A DNA stretch of 64,000 bases from Hydrogenophaga sp. (GCA_030653975.1 JAURYH010000044.1:1-64000), one strand, 5' to 3'; counted from the stretch's first letter, positions 47,845-55,858 are shown. Translations and numbers: made by a program. The notes: generated by a model from the sequence alone, not told the origin.

Positions 47845-47873
47845 AGTATGCCGTGCAGCAAACAAGATGTCAA
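47845..47873 (-). promoter_or_regulatory. Early leftward promoter with operator dyad
   Basis: Minus strand: TTGACA (47873-47868), 17-base spacer, CATACT (47850-47845). The spacer holds the dyad read on plus as ATGCCG-TG-CAGCAAAC (47848-47863). Best -35 in the prophage. It should drive 47.5 to 40.8 kb. Confidence 0.75.
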
Positions 47874-47967
47874 GTGTTTTTTGAGGCACAAGTGGTAGAC
47901 CCCATGTTTTATCCAGACTAAATTGCATGGTTATTCGCTTTCTTACGGCTTCCTGACAAAAATAGTT

Positions 47968-48310
47968 ATCCACAGAAAAGTGGAGTGGTCACTCACGCGC
48001 CGCGTCGCGCACGAACTTGATGTAATGCGTGCGCGAGCGATGCGCATCGTGTCACGCGTGACTCACGCGTGATTTCCTGTGACTGTGCGTGACTCACGCG
48101 GACTTTTTTTAGATATGCGCCAAAACAGCCGTTTGTCAGTTTCGCGTCAGCATATCTATACAACTCGTTACAAAGTGTCGGATTTCCGACATCACGCACA
48201 AGCATTAGAAAACAGTGCGAATGCTGTGCAAATGTAATAACAAGGTTTTCTGAATCAGAAATGTCACGCGTGACACCGCGTGAGTCACACGAAGTCACGC
48301 GTGAGTCACG
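47968..48310. other. Candidate replication origin: DnaA box and palindromic iterons
   Basis: A perfect DnaA box TTATCCACA (47968-47976) is followed by TCACGCGTGA palindromes at 48052-48061, 48063-48072, 48264-48273 and 48295-48304, plus degenerate copies (48086-48100, 48276-48283). The first two are 11 bp apart, one helical turn. Between the clusters lies AT-richer DNA (48110-48250). No gene is seen in 47874-48432. Origin, partition site or regulator-binding array are all possible. Confidence 0.55.
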
Positions 48311-48432
48311 ACACCAGAACCAGAACCAGTATGTATTCCGTTACTGACGTAACGGGAGGCGAGGCCTCCGTTGGCCGGGATTGCTCAGCGATCGGTTGAC
48401 ATCCGTCTGCTGTTCGGCAATGATCGGCGCCA

Positions 48433-48954
48433 ATGTTTCAAATCGTTCCACCCACCGACTGCACGAGAGCCCTGGCCATGGCCTGTGCCGAGGGCTTCGC
48501 CGCCGGGGTCGCTGGGTCCAGGGTGCCGCTCGGCGCCTCACCGGCCAGCCGCCAGGCGTTCCTGGCTGGCGCCTCGGCCAGCGGAAAGCTCGATGGCAGC
48601 GAGCACGGCGAGCAGGTGGCGGTTTTCAAGTTCCTCGAGCTGCTGGAGCCGCACTGGCCCGAGCTGGTCGGCAGCATCCACGCCGTGCCCAACGGCGGCC
48701 AGCGCTCCAAGGCCGTGGCCGGCAAGCTCAAGGCCGAGGGCGTGCGTTCCGGCATCCCCGACATCTGCGTGCCTCTGCCATCGCAGGGATTTTCCTCGTT
48801 GCGCCTCGAGCTCAAGGCCAAAGGCGGCCAGCTGACGGACTCGCAGAAGCTGCGCATGCCGATGTTGCGCGCGCTGGGCAACCAGGTCGCCGTCTGCGTC
48901 GGCTGGCATGCCGCCGTGCGAGAAATCATCGACTACGTCTGGCCCGAACAGTGA
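48433..48954 (+). CDS. VRR-NUC domain nuclease
   Basis: 173 residues. The nuclease core: IHAVPNGGQRSKAVAGKLKA, GIPDICVPLP (catalytic Asp), LRLELKAKGG (ExK) and WHAAVREIIDYV. VRR-NUC proteins are PD-(D/E)xK enzymes, often structure-specific, common as phage Holliday-junction or repair nucleases. First gene of the rightward region. Confidence 0.85.
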   Translation: MFQIVPPTDCTRALAMACAEGFAAGVAGSRVPLGASPASRQAFLAGASASGKLDGSEHGEQVAVFKFLELLEPHWPELVGSIHAVPNGGQRSKAVAGKLKAEGVRSGIPDICVPLPSQGFSSLRLELKAKGGQLTDSQKLRMPMLRALGNQVAVCVGWHAAVREIIDYVWPEQ

Positions 48955-48986
48955 CGGCCATGGCGACAGCCAACCACTTTTCCCTG

Positions 48987-49008
48987 CCCCGTTCGACGGG
49001 GTTTTTTT
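48987..49008 (+). terminator. Terminator after the VRR-NUC gene
   Basis: CCCCG-TTCGA-CGGGG (48987-49001) followed by seven T. It lies 32 bases after the stop codon. Confidence 0.85.
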
Positions 49009-49031
49009 CTGTCAAATCGCCCGATGAGGGC

Positions 49032-49328
49032 ATGGAGAAGCGTGTGAGCGACATGAGTGCAGTGGATTTTTTGAGTGCGGCCGGTGCCATCCAGGAGGCG
49101 CGTGCAGGCGAGTACGACCAGCCGGGAGGCGAGCGTTCGATGGCCAAGACGGTGGCGATGTTCAACGTGGCGACAGGCGCCGACCTGAGCGAGTCCGACG
49201 GCTGGTTGTTCATGGTTTTCCTGAAGATCACGCGCGACCAGTCCCGGGCCAACTGTCACCTGGACGCCTGCAAAGACCTGGTGTCCTACGGCTCGCTGTA
49301 CGCCGAAGCCCGGAGCGCCGGCCTGTGA
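49032..49328 (+). CDS. DUF6378-like phage protein
   Basis: 98 residues from the ATG at 49032, chosen because the upstream frame runs through the terminator. EARAGEYDQPGGERSMAKTV, then LFMVFLKITRDQ and CKDLVSYGSLYAEA match the small phage family I know as DUF6378. Function unknown. Confidence 0.7.
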   Translation: MEKRVSDMSAVDFLSAAGAIQEARAGEYDQPGGERSMAKTVAMFNVATGADLSESDGWLFMVFLKITRDQSRANCHLDACKDLVSYGSLYAEARSAGL

Positions 49329-49600
49329 GCCGGTCCGACTTCGGGCGCATGGTGGACGAGATCGCATCCCGACCCACCCTGTTCGCGCAGGACACGCATT
49401 TCCGCACGCGGCTCTACTCGCGCTGGCTGGCCGCAAAGGGCTACGAGCGAAAGGATCCGAGCTGGGCCTGGCCCACTTGGCGCGATGCTGAGCTGGCCAA
49501 GGGTGTCCACCAGTCGCGACGCAAAGCTGCCACCAATGGGCACGCAGTCCTCCCGCTGGGCCCGCTCAGCAAAAACAAAACAGCGAAGGCTCGATCATGA
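49325..49600 (+). CDS. Phage protein of unknown function, 91 aa
   Basis: GTG start overlapping the previous stop (GTGA). SRSDFGRMVDEIASRPTLFA and LYSRWLAAKGYERKDPSWAW. Basic C-terminus. Unknown. Confidence 0.6.
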   Translation: MSRSDFGRMVDEIASRPTLFAQDTHFRTRLYSRWLAAKGYERKDPSWAWPTWRDAELAKGVHQSRRKAATNGHAVLPLGPLSKNKTAKARS

Positions 49601-50178
49601 TGGGCGACCACCGCAGCGTGATGGAGGCCTACCTGTCGGCCACCTACACCAGCAACCTGACGATGCGCAACAACGCCATGGGAGATGCGGATCGGCTGAT
49701 CGCCGCAGGGCTCTCCTGCATCGACCGCGACCTGGATCCGCACGAGAGGGTTCGGCGCTCGCTGGCCATGCAGGCCTTCCGGCTGCAGGGGTCGGGCGGC
49801 ATGACCGGCGCGCGCGGCCTGGCCGAGCGCCTGGGCGGCCTGCTGGTGCGCCGTTCGATGCGGGGCAGGACGCGCATGGTCTCGCCATCGGTGCGCCTGA
49901 TCGAGGCGCGCGACATTGCCTTGCTGGTGCTGCGTTGGCGCCAGCACAACACCTGCCCGGCCTGCCTGGGGCGCGGTCACCCGACCATCGGAGAAGGCCG
50001 AGAGGTGATCGACGACACCAGGGTCTGTGGTGAGTGCCATGGCACCGGCCGCATCCCGCTGGAGCGCCTGGTGCGCCGCGAGCACGCCGACCTGGCGCTG
50101 TGGCTGGCCTCCGAGATCGACTCCATGGTCGGCTTCGCCGAGGTCAAGGCGCGCAGCCTGCTGAGCCAGGCGGTATGA
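49597..50178 (+). CDS. Phage protein with DnaJ-type zinc finger, 193 aa
   Basis: CPACLGRGHPTIGEGREVID and CGECHGTGRIP are CxxCxGxG motifs as in the DnaJ zinc domain. Helical parts precede it (RTRMVSPSVRLIEARDIALL). Position ahead of the late genes and the zinc finger recall lambda Q-type antiterminators, a possibility only. Confidence 0.65.
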   Translation: MMGDHRSVMEAYLSATYTSNLTMRNNAMGDADRLIAAGLSCIDRDLDPHERVRRSLAMQAFRLQGSGGMTGARGLAERLGGLLVRRSMRGRTRMVSPSVRLIEARDIALLVLRWRQHNTCPACLGRGHPTIGEGREVIDDTRVCGECHGTGRIPLERLVRREHADLALWLASEIDSMVGFAEVKARSLLSQAV

Positions 50179-50624
50179 AACGCTCTGGTTTCAGGCAGCC
50201 GGTGCGCGAGCGCCAGCGCACGGTGCACACACCCATCCCGGAGCACCTGCGCCGCAAGGCCGTGATGGTGTCCGACATGGGGAATCCCATCTCGGCCATC
50301 GAGAAGGAAAACGCTGTGCGTTCCGAGGCCTACCGCCGTCTCGTGGCCGCCCGACCGTGCATCCACTGCGGCATCCACGGCCACTCGCAAGCAGCTCACG
50401 CTGATCAAGGAAAAGGCGGGCACATCAAGTCCGACGACCGGACTTGTTACCCGGCCTGCGGGCCGCGTGTTGGACACATCGGCTGCCATGCGCTGATCGG
50501 CATGACCGGGATCATGCCCCGAGAGGAACGCCGCGCGCTCGAGCAGAAATATGCCGAGCAAACAAGGGCGGAAATCATCAGATCTGGCCTGTGGCCAAAA
50601 AACCTGGAGCACCTCGAAGAATGA
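50175..50624 (+). CDS. HNH-superfamily nuclease-like protein (Ref/YbcO-like)
   Basis: 149 residues from the ATG at 50175. CIHCGIHGHSQAAHADQGKG, then CGPRVGHIGCHALIG: a Cys/His-rich beta-beta-metal core like the Ref and YbcO families, phage nucleases acting on recombination structures. N-terminus basic. Overlaps both neighbours by four bases. Confidence 0.65.
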   Translation: MKRSGFRQPVRERQRTVHTPIPEHLRRKAVMVSDMGNPISAIEKENAVRSEAYRRLVAARPCIHCGIHGHSQAAHADQGKGGHIKSDDRTCYPACGPRVGHIGCHALIGMTGIMPREERRALEQKYAEQTRAEIIRSGLWPKNLEHLEE

Positions 50625-51190
50625 GCCGAGCACGATCCAGGCCGTCCGAATTCATCGGACCTCCGCTGCACCTGTCCAACGCGCACGTCCTGCAGCGCGT
50701 GGCCGACAACTGCAAACCCTGCCACTGCTGCGGTGAGCCGTGGCACTGGACGGGGCGCCAGTACGGCCACGCCCTGCCGCTGATGAACGTCAACAAGAGC
50801 ATGGTCAGCGTGCGCAAGACCGCCTACCTGGCCAACGGCGGAAAGCCACCCGGAAAGGGTCAACTGATCGTCGGCCTGTGCGAAAACCCGGCCTGCATGA
50901 ACCCAGAGCTGTCGGGCCTGCGCACGCGCCAGTGGGTGATCAAGCGCGCGGTGGCGGCGGGCAAGATCCACACGCCGGCCGCGGCGGCCAAGATGGCGGC
51001 CCACCGGCGCGGCACCGGAAAGCTCTCGGGTGAAGCCGAGGCCGACCGCATCCGGTCCGCGGACCCGGCCGAGATTCAGAGCCTGTGCACCGAGATCGGC
51101 ATTAGCCGGCAGATGGCCTGGCGCATCCGAACCGGCCTGTCATGGCGCCAGTACGGCAGCCCGTGGGCCGGACTGGGGGCGAGGGCGTGA
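50621..51190 (+). CDS. Phage protein with zinc site and HTH, 189 aa
   Basis: CKPCHCCGEPWHWTGRQYGH near residue 33 and GLCENPACMNP form a possible zinc site as in HNH proteins. The C-terminal part (AEIQSLCTEIGISRQMAWRI) is a helix-turn-helix. Unknown function; possibly a nuclease or regulator. Confidence 0.6.
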   Translation: MSRARSRPSEFIGPPLHLSNAHVLQRVADNCKPCHCCGEPWHWTGRQYGHALPLMNVNKSMVSVRKTAYLANGGKPPGKGQLIVGLCENPACMNPELSGLRTRQWVIKRAVAAGKIHTPAAAAKMAAHRRGTGKLSGEAEADRIRSADPAEIQSLCTEIGISRQMAWRIRTGLSWRQYGSPWAGLGARA

Positions 51191-51681
51191 GATGGCGCAA
51201 GAACCCGCGCGAGGCCGAGGCCTACTTCCGCAACCCCTGGGTGAAGGCGCAGCTGCAGCGCCAGGTCGAGGCCACGTTGGCCGAGATCCGCCAGGCGGCC
51301 GATTGGGAAGTCTGGGCCCGGGCCAAGAACCCGGTCGAGCTGATCCACCGCGGCACCCAGGTGCTGTGGATCGTGGACCAAGCAGCCATCGCCTGCCGCT
51401 TGCCGGCGGACCTGCCCGAGCTGCGCATCATCGCCGGGGCGGCCAGGGCGCTGGCCGAGATCGCCGAGCGACCAGTCTTGGTGGAGGCTAACCGGGCATC
51501 GATCCAGTCCGGCATGGCTGCAGCCGATCGCCTGTGGCCGCAGCTGAGCGTGTGGGCGCTGGCCGAGGCCGAGATGCGTTACCACGAGACGGTGGTGACG
51601 CGTGGCATGTGCCTGAGTGATTTCCGCTACTTCGCCAACCTCAAGACCAAGGAGGCCCTACCGCCGATCGCGACCGCATGA
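51187..51681 (+). CDS. Phage protein of unknown function, 164 aa
   Basis: GTG start at 51187 overlapping the previous stop (GTGA). Helical: WVKAQLQRQVEATLAEIRQA, LRIIAGAARALAEIAERPVL. Often seen as a conserved hypothetical in betaproteobacterial phages. It ends the rightward cluster before the large non-coding stretch. Confidence 0.65.
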   Translation: MRWRKNPREAEAYFRNPWVKAQLQRQVEATLAEIRQAADWEVWARAKNPVELIHRGTQVLWIVDQAAIACRLPADLPELRIIAGAARALAEIAERPVLVEANRASIQSGMAAADRLWPQLSVWALAEAEMRYHETVVTRGMCLSDFRYFANLKTKEALPPIATA

Positions 51682-51688
51682 AAAAATG

Positions 51689-51754
51689 TTGTCGAAACAG
51701 CAAACAGTTCTTGGAATAATGGTTGCTGAGTGGTAAAGTCTCTTTTGTCGATCT
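51689..51754 (+). promoter_or_regulatory. Promoter/operator at the head of the non-coding stretch
   Basis: CAGCAAAC (51698-51705) with TTGTCG to its left is a variant of the phage operator. Downstream TTGGAA (51711-51716) and TAAAGT (51734-51739) at 17-base spacing could be a promoter, its spacer holding another TTGCTG. It would transcribe the structured region that follows. Confidence 0.5.
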
Positions 51755-52500
51755 CAGCAGGGTTTCGGGTTGGCGCCGAAGCAAGTCATTCTCCTGTATC
51801 CCAATGTCAAACGCTGCCCTATGCGGCCTGCTGTATCGAACGACTGGCACCCGCAAGGTGCCGCCATCAGGTCATCGCCGTGCATTTTGGGGCGGACACC
51901 AGGCGGGCACCTAGGCTCTGTCGGGGTTCGATTCCCCGCAAGCCGCACAACGTGTACCGGCGATGACCTGATGGCGGCATAGTGAAAATGTGAGAACAAC
52001 GACACGCACCGACCCGGTGAAATACCCGAGTGGTGAGCAAAAGGTCTCTTCAAAACGGGCCGATGTCCGCGCCATCCGACACTCCCTGCCGCCGTCAACC
52101 TATTGTTCAGAGACCACGCCGCCCACAAGGCGCCGAAAGATGCGAAGACCCTGGTCGGGGTCCAGCCTGAAGCGGCACCAGCCATCGAACTGCTGTGGTA
52201 AGCAGGAGCAGCCGCCTTGAAATCGCCTGACGCCTCGGAAAGACGAGGACCATCAGGGCCGCGCATGGCAGGCGGGTCGAGGGCGGAGGTTAGCCGACGT
52301 CATCCTATTGCGCAGCACCGGCAGCCCCGGAAGTGCGCGGCCCTGATGGGCAGCGAAGTACAAGCGGCATCACGCGACCTGGCACTGTGATAAGCCAGGG
52401 GTAGCGGCCTGTGAGTGAAATCCGAACGAAACGAGTGGCCAACGGTGGGCCTGGGCAGGCAAACACCGAGACAGCCGGAGAGACGGCACCAACATCAACA
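51745..52500 (+). ncRNA. Candidate large structured phage RNA
   Basis: No plausible gene in 51682-52510. Structure is dense. A 21-bp perfect inverted repeat (51860-51880 with 51958-51978) encloses 77 nt that hold a T-arm-like hairpin CGGGG-TTCGATT-CCCCG. A 15-bp perfect repeat (52250-52264 with 52335-52349) encloses 70 nt. Further stems: GGTCTCT/AGAGACC (52043-52049 with 52109-52115), GGCACC/GGTGCC (51846-51862), GACCC/GGGTC (52147-52162), CCTCG/CGAGG (52233-52248), CCTGGC/GCCAGG (52378-52399). Size, phage setting and tRNA-like element recall ornate large RNAs such as GOLLD or ROOL, but identity is unproven. Confidence 0.6.
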
Positions 52501-52510
52501 GGGGATTCCG

Positions 52511-53038
52511 ATGCACAGCATGTTCATGAGTAAAGGCGAGGACTGGAAGTCCCGCGCGCTGGCCGCCGAGAATCGCCTCGCCAACGCCGCCGTGGCGCTG
52601 GAGACCGCCATCAAGGAGGCGGACCGCTGGTTCGATGAGGCCTGCGGTGACGGCCGCGTCGACTCGAAAGAAATGGACGGCGCTCGCGAGGTGCTGCGCA
52701 GCCTGCTGCCGAACTCGCCACAGGGCTCCTCGAGCAATGAGCTTGACGTCACCAAGACCGCCATCAACCAGGCCAGCCAGCGCTTGGCGCGTGACCTGGA
52801 TGCACTGGTGAGTGAAGGCATCACCCGGGCCTTGGGTGGTGCCGAGTGGATGTTGGCCGACGTGGCCAACCGGTGCACCCGCACCCGAGTGCAGGGCGAC
52901 GACATCGAGACCTGGTGCCTGGACGGCGTGCCGTTCCTCGAGGTGCAGGACGTGCCGCCATCGATCGACGACAAATTCATCGCCAAGATGCAGTTCAACT
53001 ACCGCTTCCTGTTCAATGAGGTGCAGCATGCCGGTTGA
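52511..53038 (+). CDS. Phage protein of unknown function, 175 aa
   Basis: MHSMFMSKGEDWKSRALAAE, helical with TKTAINQASQRLARDLDALV. Starts 11 bases after AACAGGGG. First gene after the structured RNA region. No domain known. Confidence 0.6.
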   Translation: MHSMFMSKGEDWKSRALAAENRLANAAVALETAIKEADRWFDEACGDGRVDSKEMDGAREVLRSLLPNSPQGSSSNELDVTKTAINQASQRLARDLDALVSEGITRALGGAEWMLADVANRCTRTRVQGDDIETWCLDGVPFLEVQDVPPSIDDKFIAKMQFNYRFLFNEVQHAG

Positions 53039-53324
53039 ATCCATCCTGGTGCTGGCTGGCTTGGCGCTGATCGCGGTGGGCGTCATCATTCTGTCGCTGG
53101 GCTGGTGGATGGATCGGTGCGAGGGATTGATCTGCGCCGAGGCGCACGACTGCCCGAACACGGACATGTTGGGCTGGGCGGATGCCATCGGCCAGCCAGA
53201 CGACGATCCGGACTCGCACCGCCTGGTGATGACAAGGCAGGAAGACATCCTGCGCAAGATCGATCTCGCCGAGCGCGCCTTCCAGGTGACGCCTATTCCG
53301 ATTCCGCAGACTCGCCGCGATTAA
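53028..53324 (+). CDS. Single-span membrane protein, 98 aa
   Basis: One N-terminal membrane span (SILVLAGLALIAVGVIILSL) followed by a polar, Asp-rich domain. It overlaps the previous gene by 11 bases. Lysis or superinfection-exclusion roles are conceivable but unsupported. Confidence 0.6.
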   Translation: MPVESILVLAGLALIAVGVIILSLGWWMDRCEGLICAEAHDCPNTDMLGWADAIGQPDDDPDSHRLVMTRQEDILRKIDLAERAFQVTPIPIPQTRRD

Positions 53325-53371
53325 GCAACTGCCGTGCCGGCCGGATGCCGGAGACTCACAAAGGATTTCCC

Positions 53372-53788
53372 ATGTCGAACATCATCAAGCCCAGTGTCGG
53401 TCGCAAGGTCTGGTACTGGCCCAGCGTCAGCGACAAGACTGGACCCGTGCCCATGTCGCAATCGCCCGGCCAGCCGCTGGACGCCACCGTGATCGCTGTG
53501 TGGAGCGACCGCATGGTAAACGTGCTGGTCACAGACACCATGGGCAAGCAGTTCCCGGTGCTGTCGTGCGACCTTCAGCAACCCGGCGACCCGGTGCACG
53601 TCTCCGAAAGCGGGCAGGTGATCGGCCGCTACGTCGAGTGGATGCCGTACCAGGTGGCCACGGCACCCAATCCGACCGACAAGGACTACCCGCAGGGTCC
53701 GGCGCTCAGCGATGCTGATGCCATGGCCGACCTGGCCGGTCTGCCGCGCGCCGACAACCCCGGCCTGGACACGGGTCCGAAGGCCTGA
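53372..53788 (+). CDS. Phage protein of unknown function, 138 aa
   Basis: GRKVWYWPSVSDKTGPVPMS, PLDATVIAVWSDRMVNVLVT: a beta-rich fold resembling small phage proteins of unknown role. It has a good ribosome site (AAAGGATTTCCC). Confidence 0.65.
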   Translation: MSNIIKPSVGRKVWYWPSVSDKTGPVPMSQSPGQPLDATVIAVWSDRMVNVLVTDTMGKQFPVLSCDLQQPGDPVHVSESGQVIGRYVEWMPYQVATAPNPTDKDYPQGPALSDADAMADLAGLPRADNPGLDTGPKA

Positions 53789-53790
53789 CC

Positions 53791-54045
53791 ATGGCTGACA
53801 ACGTCGACACCATCTCCCGGGTGACTGGCATGCCGCGCCAGGAGCTGCTGTCGCTCTGGGACGAGGTGCAGCGCAACCACACGCGCCTGCGGACGTGCCA
53901 GCGGCACGACTTCGGACCGCTGACACCGGGCGCCAAGCCCAGCACGCGCTACGAATGCCGCAACTGCGGTGGCTGGGCCGACTCCACTGCCATCTACTGG
54001 TACCAGATCGGGCTGGAACACGGCCTGATCACCTACAACCCGTGA
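53791..54045 (+). CDS. Phage protein with a zinc knuckle, 84 aa
   Basis: LRTCQRHDFGPLTPGAKPST then RYECRNCGGWADSTAIYWYQ: CxxH and CxxC as a zinc ribbon. Helical N-terminus. Unknown function. Confidence 0.6.
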   Translation: MADNVDTISRVTGMPRQELLSLWDEVQRNHTRLRTCQRHDFGPLTPGAKPSTRYECRNCGGWADSTAIYWYQIGLEHGLITYNP

Positions 54046-54058
54046 CAAGGAGAGAAAA

Positions 54059-54565
54059 ATGGATCTTGATGACAACGCCGACCGAATTTTTGTGATGGGT
54101 GTTCGGGATGCGTACCCGAAGATTCTGAACGGGGTCCAGCGCGCGCAGTGGCTCGAAGCCCTGGCCAGACGGATCGATGAAGAGCTGGTCGTGTCCGGCA
54201 TCGGCGTGCTCACCCAGGGTGATGACCCGGCCGCCACGCTGAGCAAGATCATCGGCTGGCACTGCCAGGTGGCGCTGGATCCCGCGGTGTCGAGCGATGC
54301 GGCTGCCCTGGTGAAAAAGGGCTGGGACATGGCGATCGCATCCATGCAGTCGGCCGTCGGCGAGGCGCTGCGGTCGCTGGCGGGAGCCGAGCCATCGAGC
54401 TACGTGTTCGCGGACACCGAGGTGGTGGGCCAAGAGCCCGAGGTGATGCCGGCATCCCTGTATGGGATTGTTGGCAGCAAGCCAAAGCCCCTCGAGCCCG
54501 GCCTGCACCTGGACAGCGGGGAGTTCATCCCGGCGGACCAGCTGCCGGCGTGGCATCCGGTCTGA
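54059..54565 (+). CDS. Phage protein of unknown function, 168 aa
   Basis: Strong ribosome site (AAGGAGAGAAAA) before ATG 54059. Helical core (AQWLEALARRIDEELVVSGI; GWHCQVALDPAVSSDAAALV). Family not recognised. Confidence 0.6.
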   Translation: MDLDDNADRIFVMGVRDAYPKILNGVQRAQWLEALARRIDEELVVSGIGVLTQGDDPAATLSKIIGWHCQVALDPAVSSDAAALVKKGWDMAIASMQSAVGEALRSLAGAEPSSYVFADTEVVGQEPEVMPASLYGIVGSKPKPLEPGLHLDSGEFIPADQLPAWHPV

Positions 54566-54813
54566 TGGGCCAAGCCAAGAAGGATGACATCAAGGACGGC
54601 GGTCTGACCGCGCTGGCGATGTCGTGCGCACTCGCGGTGCTGGCTGGACATCCCACGGTCACACTGTCGACGACCGGCAAGCGGCCGAAGAGCTTCCCGC
54701 GCGGCGAGCTGCTGAGCGTCGGCGCCGATGGATCGCACAACTACGCGGTCTGCCCGATCAAGGTGATGGCGTGGATCCATGCCAGGACCAGCAAGAGGCG
54801 CAGCGGTGGGTGA
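54565..54813 (+). CDS. Phage protein of unknown function, 82 aa
   Basis: ATG overlaps the previous stop (TGATG). KKDDIKDGGLTALAMSCALA then hydrophobic LAVLAGHPTVTLSTTGKRPK. Unknown. Confidence 0.55.
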   Translation: MGQAKKDDIKDGGLTALAMSCALAVLAGHPTVTLSTTGKRPKSFPRGELLSVGADGSHNYAVCPIKVMAWIHARTSKRRSGG

Positions 54814-55135
54814 CAGACAAACAGGGATAACGACCAGGCAAATGGTGGACGCCCCGCAGGGTGCAGTGTTTGTGTGGTGCAACAGCCGGACGCACTACCC
54901 GCGGGAGCTGGCCATCAGGCTAAGGCGAGACGACCTCCAGGTGGTTCCGCTTGCGTGGCTGCATGAGAGAAACGTGAGGGGCTGCACCTTCGCTGGCGTG
55001 GTGCTTGACCACGCAGCCCATTGCAGCATCGAAGCTCGCATGGCGCTGGACTACCTGCGCTACCGCGGATTTCTTGTGGAGTCCAACACCACCATGACCG
55101 GCGCAGCGCGTCCGGTCGATGAAGCGTTGGGCTAG
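54806..55135 (+). CDS. Phage protein of unknown function, 109 aa
   Basis: GTG start at 54806 inside the previous gene's end. VFVWCNSRTHYPRELAIRLR, TFAGVVLDHAAHCSIEARMA; a Rossmann-like strand-helix pattern found in several phage proteins. Unknown. Confidence 0.55.
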   Translation: MGDRQTGITTRQMVDAPQGAVFVWCNSRTHYPRELAIRLRRDDLQVVPLAWLHERNVRGCTFAGVVLDHAAHCSIEARMALDYLRYRGFLVESNTTMTGAARPVDEALG

Positions 55136-55153
55136 ATCCCGGAAAGGCAGAAG

Positions 55154-55387
55154 ATGGATCAACAAACAATGGTGACGCTTGAGGAGGCAAGGGCTATGTC
55201 TGATGCCGCTGTTCTCGCCGAACGCGAGCGCATCAAAGCAGGCCTTAAGGGGATTTCGGCTGGTCTGAAGTTGGCCGAGGTGGCGGCAAGGATGGAGCAA
55301 AAAGCCTACTACTCAACTCCGCGTCGACAGCCAAAGCGAGACGGCATCGACCGTGCTCTTTCCATCCTGACGTTTGGTGTTTGGTGA
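55154..55387 (+). CDS. Phage protein of unknown function, 77 aa
   Basis: MDQQTMVTLEEARAMSDAAV, helical; RIKAGLKGISAGLKLAEVAA. Followed by the second iteron cluster. Unknown. Confidence 0.55.
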   Translation: MDQQTMVTLEEARAMSDAAVLAERERIKAGLKGISAGLKLAEVAARMEQKAYYSTPRRQPKRDGIDRALSILTFGVW

Positions 55388-55419
55388 CTGCTTAAAGTCC
55401 CATCCATCGACCCCCAGTG

Positions 55420-55460
55420 TCACGGGTGAGTCACGCGGTGTCACAGCGCGTCACGCGTGA
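55420..55460. repeat. Second cluster of TCACGCGTGA-like iterons
   Basis: Four units about 10-11 bases apart: TCACGGGTGA (55420), TCACGCGGTG (55431), TCACAGCGCG (55441) and the perfect TCACGCGTGA (55451-55460). Same motif as at 48.05-48.30 kb, 7 kb away, just before the gene at 55496. It probably binds the same protein. Confidence 0.7.
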
Positions 55461-55495
55461 CAGGTTTAGATAATAGAACTTTCGGCACAGAAATC

Positions 55496-55858
55496 ATGAG
55501 AATCATCGTCTGCGGCGGCAGGGACTTCGAACACAAGGCGGACGTCTTCGCGGCACTGGACCGCCTGCACGGCCAGCGTCCGGTGAGCCTGCTGATCCAT
55601 GGCGCAGCGCCTGGCGCTGATCTGCTGGCCGAGGACTGGGCTAGGGCGCGCGAGATCCCGTACTTTGGTGTGCCGGCCAAGTGGACGGTAGATGGCAAGG
55701 CGGCGGGGCCCATGCGCAACGCGGCCATGGCGGCACTCAAGCCGACCGCCGAGCTGCTGGTGGCCTTTCCGGGTGGCCGCGGCACAGCCAACATGATTGA
55801 TGCCGCCGAGACCATGGACATCAAGGTCTGGCGCCCCTACCCCAACCGGAGTGCCTGA
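55496..55858 (+). CDS. SLOG-domain (YspA/DUF2493-like) protein
   Basis: 120 residues. Start RIIVCGGRDFEHKADVFAAL, then LLIHGAAPGADLLAEDWARA and ELLVAFPGGRGTANMIDAAE are the nucleotide-binding motifs of SLOG/lysine-decarboxylase-like domains. Relatives bind nucleotide signals such as ADP-ribose derivatives. Its phage role is unknown. It follows the iteron cluster. Confidence 0.8.
   Translation: MRIIVCGGRDFEHKADVFAALDRLHGQRPVSLLIHGAAPGADLLAEDWARAREIPYFGVPAKWTVDGKAAGPMRNAAMAALKPTAELLVAFPGGRGTANMIDAAETMDIKVWRPYPNRSA

Noticed and set aside
47482-47973. Protein extension of the phosphatase to 47973
   Set aside because: It would read through the promoter and hairpins, with unconvincing residue composition.
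51881-51957. Possible tRNA in the loop of the 21-bp stem
   Set aside because: A perfect T-arm is present, but no acceptor, D-arm or anticodon arm can be folded with the right spacing, and the 3' end is not CCA.
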